DNA of 58,472 nt from Planctomycetota bacterium (GTDB lineage Bacteria > Planctomycetota > UBA11346): positions 1 to 58,472 of the forward strand of contig JACCZE010000230.1 of assembly GCA_013696105.1 (NCBI GenBank), read 5' to 3'. The position numbers and the translations under genes were made by a program. The notes under the pieces are model-generated. The model ran no database searches and was not told the origin of the DNA. It was given only the letters and a program-made list of their open reading frames with translations. Below are positions 30,922 to 39,442 of this stretch, piece by piece (position 1 is the first letter of the stretch; every line of letters begins with the position of its first letter).

Positions 30922-32475
30922 GTGTCGGCGCGCAGCGCGCTGCTGATCATCGCGCTGCTCGCCGTCTGCGGGCGATCGGCGCTGGCGTCGGATATCGGCG
31001 AGACCGATCGCGCGCTGCTCGCGCGCTCGCTGACCGATGCGTCTGCGGCTGATCTGGTGCGCGCGTCCGATCTGCCGTTCTGCCGCATCGATGCCACCTA
31101 CGACCGGGACCTCCACCGGATAACCGCGCGCCAATCGCTGCGGATGGTCAATCGCAGCGACCAGCCGCTGTCCGACCTCGCCTTCCACACCTATGCCAAT
31201 GCCGTGGTCTATCACGGCGCGAGCATGACCATCACCTCGGCCACGGTCGATGGAACCTCGGCCCGATGCGAAGAGGTCCGCGAACGCACCGCCGTGCTCG
31301 TCACCCTGCCAGGTCCGTTGGCGCCCGGCGCGCAGGCCGACATCGTGCTCGCATTCACCTGCACGCTGTCCACCACAGGCGGGAATTACGGTCTGCTCGC
31401 CAGCAACGACGCGGTCGACTGTTTGTACGGCTGGCATCCCGAACCCGCGGTGCGGCGCGACGGCCGCTGGCAGCTCCATCCCGTCGGCGAGCAGGGCGAC
31501 CCGACTCAGAACGAGATGTTCCACGCGGTGGTGTCGCTGACGTTGCCGAGCGGACTGCAGCTGATGAACTCGGGTTCACAGGTCGGTGACAGCGCAGGTG
31601 CCGACGGCTCACGCACGGTGGTCGTCGCCAGCGCCTTCACCCGCAACGTGGTGCTGGTGATCGGTTCCGGCTTCGAGTCGCTGAAGAAGCAGGTGGGCGA
31701 TACCGAGGTGGTGTCGTGGTTCCATCCCGATGACCAGGCCGGTGGGAAGAGCGCGCTCGATACCGCCGCGGATTCGCTGGCCTTCTTCGAAGAGCACCTC
31801 GGCCTCTACCCGTACCGCGATCTGGATGTGGTCGAGGTGCGCCTGGGTCCCAACGTGGGCGGGATGGAATCGACCGGACTGGTGCTGATCGAGCGCGGGA
31901 GCTACGCCGCCATGCGCATGGCAGGCGATACCGCGGGCATGGAGACCATGCCGTCATTCATGATGGCGACCATCGTCTCGCACGAGGTAGCGCACCAGTG
32001 GTGGTACAACCTGGTGGGAAGCGACTCGTTCCTCTACCCGTGGGTCGACGAGAGCCTGACCAACTGGACCGGTTGCTGGTACCTCGAGCAGCGCGGCGGG
32101 CCGATCAGCCGCGCCGGCGGGTGGCAGATGTGCTACATGGAATGCGCGTCGGTCCCGCGGGCGCGGACCATCCCGATCAACCTCGCCGCCGACGCCTACA
32201 GCCTGCTCGCCTACGGCGGCATCGTCTACGGCCGGGGGGCCTTGATGTACCAGGCGCTGCGCAAGCGAGTGGGCGACGATGCCTTTGTGGCTTTCCTGCG
32301 CGGCTACCACGAACGCTTCCGCTATGGCTATGTTCGCGAATCCGACCTGCTAGCCACCGTGGGGGAGGCCCTAGGAGAGGACATAGCCGCCTGGTTCCGC
32401 GCTACCTGGATCGAAGGCGACGGACTGACCCAGCGCGACATCATGGAAGCGTCCAAGCCCTTGCCACGACGGTAG
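30922..32475 (+). CDS. Exported M1-family (gluzincin) metallopeptidase-like protein
   Basis: 517 aa from a GTG at 30922, which creates a signal peptide (ALLIIALLAVCGRSALAS, cleavage near residue 23). The N-terminal half is a beta-rich domain. The exopeptidase motif is GGMEST (family GAMEN) and the zinc site is HEVAH at 354-358 with the third ligand E377 in VDESL. A following tyrosine-containing YGRGALMY helix also matches M1 peptidases. It probably trims peptides in the periplasm. It starts 11 bases after ilvC, but its role is unrelated, so co-transcription may be incidental. Confidence 0.85.
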   Translation: MSARSALLIIALLAVCGRSALASDIGETDRALLARSLTDASAADLVRASDLPFCRIDATYDRDLHRITARQSLRMVNRSDQPLSDLAFHTYANAVVYHGASMTITSATVDGTSARCEEVRERTAVLVTLPGPLAPGAQADIVLAFTCTLSTTGGNYGLLASNDAVDCLYGWHPEPAVRRDGRWQLHPVGEQGDPTQNEMFHAVVSLTLPSGLQLMNSGSQVGDSAGADGSRTVVVASAFTRNVVLVIGSGFESLKKQVGDTEVVSWFHPDDQAGGKSALDTAADSLAFFEEHLGLYPYRDLDVVEVRLGPNVGGMESTGLVLIERGSYAAMRMAGDTAGMETMPSFMMATIVSHEVAHQWWYNLVGSDSFLYPWVDESLTNWTGCWYLEQRGGPISRAGGWQMCYMECASVPRARTIPINLAADAYSLLAYGGIVYGRGALMYQALRKRVGDDAFVAFLRGYHERFRYGYVRESDLLATVGEALGEDIAAWFRATWIEGDGLTQRDIMEASKPLPRR

Positions 32476-32542
32476 GCCCGACGGGCGGGAGTCGGCCTGA
32501 GGGAGTAGGCGCAGGCTCCGCCATAGGGTATACTCACTGACG

Positions 32543-34207
32543 ATGCGTACCCATGGTCCGACCGCAGAGGGCGTCACTCCCGCCAGCACCGAGCTCGGCG
32601 TGGTCGCCCAGCTCCTGAAACGGCTCGACAAGCTCAACGCCATCGGCATCGCCCTGTCGTCCGAGAAGGACCCCATGCGCCTGGTCGAGCAGATCCTGCT
32701 CGGCGCGAAGGACATCACCAATGCGGACGGTGGCACGGTCTATTCCGTGACCGGCGACGGCACGCTGCGCTTCGAGATGCTGCGCAACGATACCCTCGGC
32801 CTGGTGATGGGCGGTTCGAGCGGCGTGACCATCCCGTACAAGCCGCTGTCGCTGCGCCGCGAGGACGGTTCCGCCAACCACGCCTCGGTGGTCGCGCATG
32901 CGGTGGTCACCGGCGACACGGTGAACATCCCGGACGCTTACCACGCCGACGGCTTCGACTTCGCCGGCACCCGGGCGTTCGACGCCAAGACCGGTTACCG
33001 TTCGACGTCGATGCTGACGGTGCCGATGCGCAACCACGAGGGCGAGATCACCGGTGTGCTGCAGCTCTTGAATGCGCGCACCGACGATGGCACCGTCTGC
33101 CCTTTTTCCGAGTCCGAGCAGCGCCTGGTCGAAAGCCTGGCCTCGCAGGCCGCGACCGCGCTGACCAAGCACGATCTGATCGAGGGCATGCGCAAGCTCT
33201 TCGAGTCGTTCGTCCAGCTCATCGCCACCGCGATCGACGAGAAGTCGCCGTACACCGGCGGCCACTGCCGCCGCGTCCCGGAACTGACCATGATGCTCGC
33301 CGAAGCGGCGGCGCGGGTGAAGGCCGGTCCGCTGGCAGGCTTCAGCATGTCCGAAGGCGACCGCTACGAACTGCACATCGCTTCGTGGATCCACGACTGC
33401 GGGAAGATCACCACGCCCGAATACGTCATGGATAAGGCGACCAAGCTGCAGACCATCTACGATCGCATCGGCCTGATCGAGACGCGCTTCGAGATCATCA
33501 GGCGCGACCTCGAGATCGCATCGCTGCGCGCGCTCGCCACCGCGCCGGCGGACGGACGCGCCGCGATCGAGGCCGACCTGCGCACCGCGCTCGCCGCCCT
33601 GGACGAGGATCTGGCGTTCATCCGCCGCGCCAATACCGGCGGCGAATTCATGAAGCCCGAGGATCAGGAACGCATCCGCCGCGTGGCGATGCGCACGTGG
33701 CGGACCCCGGAAGGGGACCTGCAGCCGCTGCTTACCGACAACGAGGTGCGCAACCTCACCATCGCCAAGGGCACGTTGCTTCCCGAGGAGCGCGCGATCA
33801 TCAACCACCACATGACCGCGACCATCAAGATGCTCGAATCGCTGCCGTATCCCAAGCACCTGCGTCGCGTGCCCGAGTTCGCCGGCGGCCACCACGAGCG
33901 CATGGACGGCAAGGGCTACCCCAAGGGCCTGACGCGCGATCAGATGTCGGTGCAGGCGCGGGTGATGGGCATCGCCGACATCTTCGAGGCGCTGACCGCC
34001 GACGATCGCCCCTACAAGAAGGCCATGAGCCTGAGCATGGCGCTGGGCATCCTCGGTCGCATGGCGGGCGAAGGCCACATCGATCCCGACCTGTTCGACG
34101 TCTTCATCAGCGAAGGCGTGTACCTCGATTACGCGAAGAAGCACCTCAGTCCGGAGCAGATGGATGCGGTCGATCTCGCGAAGATCCCGAATTATCGCAA
34201 GAGTTAG
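32543..34207 (+). CDS. GAF and HD-GYP domain protein, probable cyclic-di-GMP phosphodiesterase
   Basis: 554 aa, no membrane segment. Residues ~45-205 form a GAF sensory domain (GGTVYSV, GYRSTSMLTVPM, VLQLLNAR). The HD-GYP domain begins with SPYTGGHCRRV and WIHDCGKITTPEYV; the GYP motif is HHERMDGKGYP and GIADIFEALTADDRPYK follows. About 100 extra residues lie between the HD motif and the following HH, a known insertion subtype. TATACT, a good -10 hexamer, sits 8 bases ahead of the ATG, so the leader may be very short. Confidence 0.92.
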   Translation: MRTHGPTAEGVTPASTELGVVAQLLKRLDKLNAIGIALSSEKDPMRLVEQILLGAKDITNADGGTVYSVTGDGTLRFEMLRNDTLGLVMGGSSGVTIPYKPLSLRREDGSANHASVVAHAVVTGDTVNIPDAYHADGFDFAGTRAFDAKTGYRSTSMLTVPMRNHEGEITGVLQLLNARTDDGTVCPFSESEQRLVESLASQAATALTKHDLIEGMRKLFESFVQLIATAIDEKSPYTGGHCRRVPELTMMLAEAAARVKAGPLAGFSMSEGDRYELHIASWIHDCGKITTPEYVMDKATKLQTIYDRIGLIETRFEIIRRDLEIASLRALATAPADGRAAIEADLRTALAALDEDLAFIRRANTGGEFMKPEDQERIRRVAMRTWRTPEGDLQPLLTDNEVRNLTIAKGTLLPEERAIINHHMTATIKMLESLPYPKHLRRVPEFAGGHHERMDGKGYPKGLTRDQMSVQARVMGIADIFEALTADDRPYKKAMSLSMALGILGRMAGEGHIDPDLFDVFISEGVYLDYAKKHLSPEQMDAVDLAKIPNYRKS

Positions 34208-34264
34208 GGGCGGTGGTCTTGCGAGCGGGTTGGCCACCTTGCCGTGGTGCCTCGCCTCGCAGTC

Positions 34265-34281
34265 TCCAATGTAGCATTGGA
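34265..34281. terminator. Hairpin after the HD-GYP gene
   Basis: A 7-bp perfect inverted repeat (TCCAATG / CATTGGA) with a TAG loop, 57 bases past the stop, in an otherwise GC-rich 200-bp gap. It could be a terminator or a binding site for the next gene. The rest of the gap up to 34409 shows a GTATAT -10-like string near 34326 and nothing else. Confidence 0.4.
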
Positions 34282-34409
34282 CTAGTAGAACCTGGGTCGG
34301 GTGGCGCAACCTGCTGCAGGAAAGTATATTGCCTCTGCAGTCATAGGGAGTCGCGAGGCCCGTAGACATTTCGATGCAAGAAAACACCGCCCACAGGGGA
34401 GACATAGGC

Positions 34410-37184
34410 ATGGACGCCCTCACGGAGGAGATCGATGGGGATCTGCTGCAGAGCTTCGTGGACGGCGAAGCCACCGAGCGGGAACACGCTTTCGCCGGAC
34501 TCGTGCACCGTCATGGCGCCATGGTGGTCGCGGTCGCCCGCAGACATGTCGGCCCGGCCGATGCCGATGACGTCGCGCAGGCGGCCTTCCTCGTGCTCGC
34601 GCGCAAGGCGTCGGCGCTGCGTTCGCATCCCTCGCTCGCGGGGTGGCTGCACCGCGTCGCCCGCAACATCGCCCGCCGGCATCGCGATGCGACCGGGGTG
34701 CGCTCGCGGCGCGAACGTCAGGCGGTGGTCGTGAAGGCCGCAGACGAGCCCGTCGCCTGGCGAGATGACCTCGATGAGGCGCTCGCGCACCTGCCCGAGC
34801 GCTATCGGACGCCATTGGTGCTGCATTACCTCGAGGGCTGCAGCCAGGAGGACGTGGCGCGGACCCTCGATGTGCCCGCGGGCACGCTCGCATCGCTGCT
34901 GAGTCGCGGCCGCGATCTGCTGCGCACCAACCTCGCACGGCGAGGCGTGCGCACGAGCGCGCTCGCGATCCTCGGCGCGGCCGCCCACGACGCCGCTGCT
35001 GCTCAGATACCCGCGTTCGCGCAGCCGCTCGCGGTCGCGATCGTCCGCTCCAAGCCCTTGTCCCCCGGAATCACCTCGCTCGCCAACGGAGAAATCACGA
35101 CCATGGCTCTGCACAACCTGTCGCTCACCTCTGGCATCGCGGCGTCTCTCGTCGCCATCCTCGCCCTCGGTCTATCGTTCGGCCGCGCCTCGGCGCAGGA
35201 GCCGGTGACGCCACCCAAGCCCGCGCCCAAGCCGGCCGCGACCTCCCCGGCCAAGGTCGGCTTCGTGCCCCACATCAAGGTGCTGTCGGACAAGGTCCCC
35301 GACGTGTCCTCGATTGATGCGTGGAAGAAGTCGTACATCACCGAGGGGATGACCGACGAGCAGAAGGGCATGGCGTGCTGGAAGAGCGTGTGGACCTACC
35401 AATACCAGGATGGTCCGCCGTGCGAATTCCTCCAGCACGACGACATCGTGTACGATGCGATCAAGGTCTTCAACGTCTACGGCTACGCCATGTGTGGAAA
35501 CGCCGCGGCGCACATGATGTCGCTCGCACGCAACGTCGGACTCGAAGCGCGCAGCTACGGCATCAACGCGCATAGCGTCGGCGAGCTCAAGTGGGGCGGC
35601 TCCTGGCACCTGCTCGATCCGTCGCTGATCAACTACTTCCCCAAGGCCGACGGCCAGCCCGCGAGCGTGGCCGAGATGACCGCCGGCGTGCAGGAATGGC
35701 TGAAGGCGCATCCCGAATGCATGGACGAGAAGGGCCGCGCCCGGGGCGACAAGATCAAGGAACTGCACGCGCAGGGCGGTTGGATGGGTTGGAAGCAGGG
35801 CCCCGAGATCCTCTCGCGATGCCCGACCTGGGGTGACCGTGGGTGGTACCCGGCGAAGACCCACGGCTGGTACTCGACCATGCAGGAATACGACGGCGGC
35901 GGCGGAGGCACGGGCAACACCCAGTTCCTCTACGAGTACGGAGCGTCCGAAGGGTATCAGGTCGACATCCGTCTGCGTCCGGGCGAGAAGTTGGTGCGCA
36001 ACTGGTCCAACAAGGGCCTGCACGTCAACATGGGCAACGCCAATTGGGGCGCCCCGGGTTGCCTGAACATGACCGTCGATCAGCTGGTCTACAGCCGGGC
36101 CAATGGCGACCTCACCAACGGCCGCGTCGGAAACGGTACCCACGACTACGTCGTTCCGCTCGCCGATGGCACCTTCAAGGCCGGCGCCTGGCAGATGGAC
36201 AACCTCGCCTGCACCGCCGACGACAAGGCCAAGCCGGCGCTCCATGCCAAGAATGCCGCTGATCCCGCGTCTCTGGTGATCCGCATGCCCACCAGCTACG
36301 TCTATCTCACCGGCACCGCCAAGGCTACCGCGGTGGTCGGCAAGGACGGCTCGATCGCAGTCCAGTTCAGCGACAACAACGGTCTGGATTGGAAGGACGT
36401 TTCGACCATCAACCAATCCGGCGAGACCAGCATCGACCTCGCGCCCTTCGCGGTTCGGCGGTACGATTACCTGCTCAAGCTCACCCTGAAGGGCGCGGGC
36501 ACCGGTTTGGATGCACTCACCATCAGCCACGACGTGCAGCATTCGCAGCGCGCCCTCCCGGCGCTGGCCGAGGGTGATAACGCCATCAGCTTCAGCGCGG
36601 GCATGCCGGAACAGACCATCACGGCGGAAGCTGCGACGACCGATGGCCACGAGAAGTACCAGGTCACGCCCAAGGATTTCCACGCGGTCGCCACCGGCTT
36701 GTCGAACTACCGCAAGGTCGAAGGCAAGACCGGCGATCTGACCGTGCCGATCTCGACCCCGGCCGACATGGTCCGACTGCGTTTCGGCGGCTTCTATCGC
36801 AACTGGAGCGACCAGGATTCGTGGGAATACCACGTGTCGTTCGACGATGGCAAGACCTTCAAGAAGGTCTGCGACGCACCCAAGCAGATGGCGGGCTGCA
36901 CCAAATACATCACGGTCAGCGACATCCCCACGGGCACGCGCAAGGCGCTGGTACGCTACGTCGGCAACTCCGCCGCCGCGACCATGCTCTGGAGCTTCCG
37001 CATCGATGCGGATTACGTCGCTCCGAACGCTGGCTTCGCACCGGTCAAGGTGACCTATACGTGGGACGAGAGCGGGCAGGAGAAGACTGACGTCCACATC
37101 GCGACCAAGGCGGAGGACACCTACAAGATCACCTGCGGCGCGAAGACGACGATGAAGTCGATCGCCCTCGAGTTGGCTCCGTAG
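34410..37184 (+). CDS. ECF sigma factor fused through a membrane anchor to an extracytoplasmic transglutaminase-like domain
   Basis: 924 aa in one continuous frame. Residues ~20-90 are sigma region 2 (ADADDVAQAAFLVLARKA, GWLHRVARNIARRH) and ~120-175 are region 4 (LPERYRTPLVLHYLEGCSQEDVA). A linker leads to one hydrophobic segment (~238-262) and a Pro/Ala-rich stretch. The exported part starts near 280 and has a transglutaminase-type triad: C362 in MCGNAAAH, H388 in NAHSVG, D403 in LLDPSL. Beta-rich domains fill 480-924. Planctomycete ECF factors with such anchored extensions are known, but a transglutaminase-like partner is one I do not recognise. GGGGAG lies 8-14 bases before the ATG at 34410. 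Confidence 0.85.
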   Translation: MDALTEEIDGDLLQSFVDGEATEREHAFAGLVHRHGAMVVAVARRHVGPADADDVAQAAFLVLARKASALRSHPSLAGWLHRVARNIARRHRDATGVRSRRERQAVVVKAADEPVAWRDDLDEALAHLPERYRTPLVLHYLEGCSQEDVARTLDVPAGTLASLLSRGRDLLRTNLARRGVRTSALAILGAAAHDAAAAQIPAFAQPLAVAIVRSKPLSPGITSLANGEITTMALHNLSLTSGIAASLVAILALGLSFGRASAQEPVTPPKPAPKPAATSPAKVGFVPHIKVLSDKVPDVSSIDAWKKSYITEGMTDEQKGMACWKSVWTYQYQDGPPCEFLQHDDIVYDAIKVFNVYGYAMCGNAAAHMMSLARNVGLEARSYGINAHSVGELKWGGSWHLLDPSLINYFPKADGQPASVAEMTAGVQEWLKAHPECMDEKGRARGDKIKELHAQGGWMGWKQGPEILSRCPTWGDRGWYPAKTHGWYSTMQEYDGGGGGTGNTQFLYEYGASEGYQVDIRLRPGEKLVRNWSNKGLHVNMGNANWGAPGCLNMTVDQLVYSRANGDLTNGRVGNGTHDYVVPLADGTFKAGAWQMDNLACTADDKAKPALHAKNAADPASLVIRMPTSYVYLTGTAKATAVVGKDGSIAVQFSDNNGLDWKDVSTINQSGETSIDLAPFAVRRYDYLLKLTLKGAGTGLDALTISHDVQHSQRALPALAEGDNAISFSAGMPEQTITAEAATTDGHEKYQVTPKDFHAVATGLSNYRKVEGKTGDLTVPISTPADMVRLRFGGFYRNWSDQDSWEYHVSFDDGKTFKKVCDAPKQMAGCTKYITVSDIPTGTRKALVRYVGNSAAATMLWSFRIDADYVAPNAGFAPVKVTYTWDESGQEKTDVHIATKAEDTYKITCGAKTTMKSIALELAP
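35088..35105 (+). promoter_or_regulatory. Internal Shine-Dalgarno and ATG in the sigma-transglutaminase gene
   Basis: GGAGAA (35088-35093) sits 9 bases before the in-frame ATG at 35103 (Met232). From there the product would begin with a signal-peptide-like segment ending in RASAQ, giving a separate exported transglutaminase-like protein of about 693 aa. The equivalent Met is also common in fused planctomycete sigma factors, so this may be coincidental. Confidence 0.45.
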
Positions 37185-37212
37185 CGTTCGGGCACCGCAA
37201 ACCATCATCGAA

Positions 37213-37238
37213 CGTCGCCGGTGGCACTGCCGGCGACG
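37213..37238 (+). terminator. Hairpin after the sigma-transglutaminase gene
   Basis: A 9-bp perfect stem (37213-37221 / 37230-37238) with an 8-base loop, 28 bases past the stop. No T-tract is visible, so it may also be a stabilising hairpin. The remaining ~260 bases to the next small gene contain a TATGGT string at 37351-37356 that could be a -10. Confidence 0.55.
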
Positions 37239-37501
37239 GATAGCTCGGCAGGGGTTTCGGCGTGGCGGTCGCAAGAAGGCAACGATCGACCGACCGTTGT
37301 AATGGTCGGACCCGGAATCAGGTGCACAACGAGTCAGCGTGATCGTCTAGTATGGTGTGAGCGTGCCGGCGTCCTCGCTGGCCGCAGCTCATTGCGGAGG
37401 GTGCGGAGCCGGGTCACCGGCGCCGTGCCCGTCTGCGCACAACCGAGCATGGCAGGCGATCGCCTCACGCCGCGCTCCACGCGACCCGGAAAGGGCACAC
37501 C

Positions 37502-37636
37502 ATGAAGACCATCTCCACCGAGACCATGCAATCGATCCAGGGCGGCATGCTTTGGTCCGGCCTTTTGTCGGATAATTACCGCTTCACCCCGGCGTGGGCT
37601 GGCCCCGGTAACGTCATTGACATCCGCTGGCTGTGA
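37502..37636 (+). CDS. Putative double-glycine-leader peptide precursor, 44 aa
   Basis: Short gene with a strong Shine-Dalgarno (GGAAAGG, 7 bases before ATG). The N-terminus MKTISTETMQSIQGG matches the double-glycine leader pattern of bacteriocin- and RiPP-type precursors (LS-x-E-x-[LM]-x-x-I-x-GG), with cleavage expected after G15. The 29-residue remainder is rich in aromatics and Gly/Pro (MLWSGLLSDNYRFTPAW, then a GPGN turn and RWL end), and has no Cys. No C39 peptidase/ABC exporter or modifying enzyme is close by; only the unrelated lptB is in the window. The role (antimicrobial, signal, or surface peptide) is unknown. Confidence 0.55.
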   Translation: MKTISTETMQSIQGGMLWSGLLSDNYRFTPAWAGPGNVIDIRWL

Positions 37637-37785
37637 TGAACCGACGGGGCCGGTGCCGGGGGAGGTTGTCAGCCTGCACCTGCCCGTCCCTGGAATTATA
37701 GAGGATTCAGCCGCCTCTCAGGCGTGTGGCGCATAGTGCCCTGGTGCCGGCAACAGTTCCTGGCGCCAGGGCGTCCAGCATCGCC

Positions 37786-37902
37786 TCACGCGTGGTGGGC
37801 ACGCCGGGCGCGCGCGGGAGCCGCATGGCGATGCATGAACCGCTTCGCGACCCACCGGGCCACAGCGACGAGCAGGAACTTCCGGAAGAGGAATTTGAAC
37901 AT
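37786..37902 (-). CDS. Small cationic peptide, 38 aa (tentative)
   Basis: ATG at 37902 is preceded by GGAGG with 4 bases spacing. The product begins MFKFLFRKFLLVAVARWVAKR and has an Arg/His/Ala-rich tail; it would form a basic amphipathic helix able to sit on a membrane. It lies between the double-glycine peptide gene and the phosphohexomutase stop (37937), pointing away from both, in the same strand as the mutase. No homologue recognised. Confidence 0.35.
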   Translation of the reverse strand: MFKFLFRKFLLVAVARWVAKRFMHRHAAPARARRAHHA

Positions 37903-37936
37903 AGGGCCTCCGCAGCTTGGGATTAACCAGCTGATT

Positions 37937-39262
37937 CTAGCGGGTTATCAGCTGCGTCACCTCTGCGAGCTTGGAATCCCTCGACGCGGGGGTGTCGGCT
38001 TCCAGGTTCAGCCGGACGACGGGCTCGGTGTTGGACGCGCGCAGGTTGCACCACCAGGTCGGAAACCGGACGGTGACGCCGTCGAGTTCGCTGACCTTGG
38101 CGTCAGGCATGGAGCGGATGCGATCCATCACCACTTTCGCATCGGGCACCTTGAAGTTGATCTCGCCGGTGTGGTAATACTTCTGCAGGGGAGCCATGAG
38201 CGATGAGAGGCTCTGGCCCTGGGCAATGATGTTCCCCAGAAGGAGGAAGGCATAGAGGCCGGAATCCGCGCCGTAGAAATCGCGGAAGTAATAATGGCCG
38301 CTGAGTTCGCCGGCGAACGACGCGTGGTGCTCCTTCATGGTCTGCTTGATGAAGGTGTGGCCGACCCGGGTTTCGACCGGGGTGCAGCCGAGCGAGTGGA
38401 TGAATTCCGGGACCACCTTCGAACTGCGGAGGTCGTAGACCATCGCGCTCGGGCCCTCGACCGTGGCGAAATGCTTGGCCAGCAGGGCGGTGACCAGATC
38501 GCAGGGCACGATGCCACCGCGCTCGTCGACCAGCGCGCAGCGGTCGCCGTCACCGTCGAAGCCGGCGCCGAAGTCGGCATTCTCTGCTTTCACCCGGGCG
38601 ATGAGGTCCTTGAGATTCTCGGCCTTCAGCGGATTGGCCTCGTGCCGCGGGAAGCGACCGTCGGGGTCGAAGTACATGGGAATGAGGGTGATGCCGGTGA
38701 GCTTGGGCAGCAGCGCCTGGAACATCGTGCCGATGATGCCGTTGCCGCCGTCGACCACGACCTTCAGTGGTCGGGTTGGCGTGAACAGCTTGGCCAGCAG
38801 CTGCGCATAGGCGTCGATGGTGACCGCCTCCTCGACGCGACCTCCGTCCTTCTTCATCACGTTCTTCGAGCGGGCGACCTCCTCGATCTCCTCCATGCCG
38901 GTCCCGGCGCCGACCGGCTTGAAACCAGGCGCGGTGATCTTGACACCGCCGTAGGCGGCCGGGTTGTGGCTGGCGGTGATCTGGGCCCCGCCCGCGGTAT
39001 CCAGGTGGTGCATGGCGAACGTGACGCCGGGAGTCGACAGCATGCCGACGTCGACGACCACCACTCCGGCATCGACGAGGCCGTTGATGAATGCGGCTTT
39101 GAGCATCGGCCCGGACACGCGCATGTCGCGTCCGACCGTGTATCGCTTGCCCGCGAGCCCGAGGACCTGGGCGGTGGCGTTGCCGATGCGGTAGGCGAGG
39201 TCTTCGTCCAGTTCCTGGGGATAGAGGCCGCGGATATCGTAGGCTTTGAAGGGATCGGGCAT
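37937..39262 (-). CDS. Phosphomannomutase/phosphoglucomutase
   Basis: 441 aa alpha-D-phosphohexomutase, AlgC/ManB type, interconverting hexose 1- and 6-phosphates for NDP-sugar synthesis. AYDIRGLYP near the N-terminus, phosphoserine loop TASHNPAAYGG, Mg-binding FDGDGDRCALVD, sugar-binding GELSGHYYFRD and phosphate-binding RASNTEPVVRLN are all present. ATG at 39262 lacks a clear Shine-Dalgarno. Divergent from purL across a 180-bp region filled by a heptamer array. Confidence 0.93.
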   Translation of the reverse strand: MPDPFKAYDIRGLYPQELDEDLAYRIGNATAQVLGLAGKRYTVGRDMRVSGPMLKAAFINGLVDAGVVVVDVGMLSTPGVTFAMHHLDTAGGAQITASHNPAAYGGVKITAPGFKPVGAGTGMEEIEEVARSKNVMKKDGGRVEEAVTIDAYAQLLAKLFTPTRPLKVVVDGGNGIIGTMFQALLPKLTGITLIPMYFDPDGRFPRHEANPLKAENLKDLIARVKAENADFGAGFDGDGDRCALVDERGGIVPCDLVTALLAKHFATVEGPSAMVYDLRSSKVVPEFIHSLGCTPVETRVGHTFIKQTMKEHHASFAGELSGHYYFRDFYGADSGLYAFLLLGNIIAQGQSLSSLMAPLQKYYHTGEINFKVPDAKVVMDRIRSMPDAKVSELDGVTVRFPTWWCNLRASNTEPVVRLNLEADTPASRDSKLAEVTQLITR

Positions 39263-39277
39263 GGGAGGATGGGGGCC

Positions 39278-39373
39278 GGTGGTTGGTGGATGGTGGTCGG
39301 TGGTCAGGAGCGTACGGACGTCCCTGGTTGGTACGGGCCGACGGGTGAACCACAAACCACAAACCACCAACCC
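39278..39373. repeat. Heptamer array D with inverted arms (pmm-purL divergent promoter region)
   Basis: Left arm 39278-39308 is GGTGGTT, GGTGGAT, GGTGGTC, GGTGGTC; right arm about 39345-39373 is AACCACA-type units. Both are phased at 7 bases and complementary in sense. A GGCGCC-CCTCC-GGCGCC hairpin follows at 39374-39390. The array occupies most of the divergent spacer, so one or both promoters must lie in or beside it. Confidence 0.85.
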
Positions 39374-39442
39374 GGCGCCCCTCCGGCGCCACCCCGCCAC
39401 GACTTGCCGCCCCCACCGGCGCTCCACACTACCGCCGCACCC

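Noticed and set aside
38294-39442. 380-codon N-terminal extension of purL
   Set aside because: It runs antisense to the phosphohexomutase gene and through heptamer array D. PurS/PurL homology starts at 39443.
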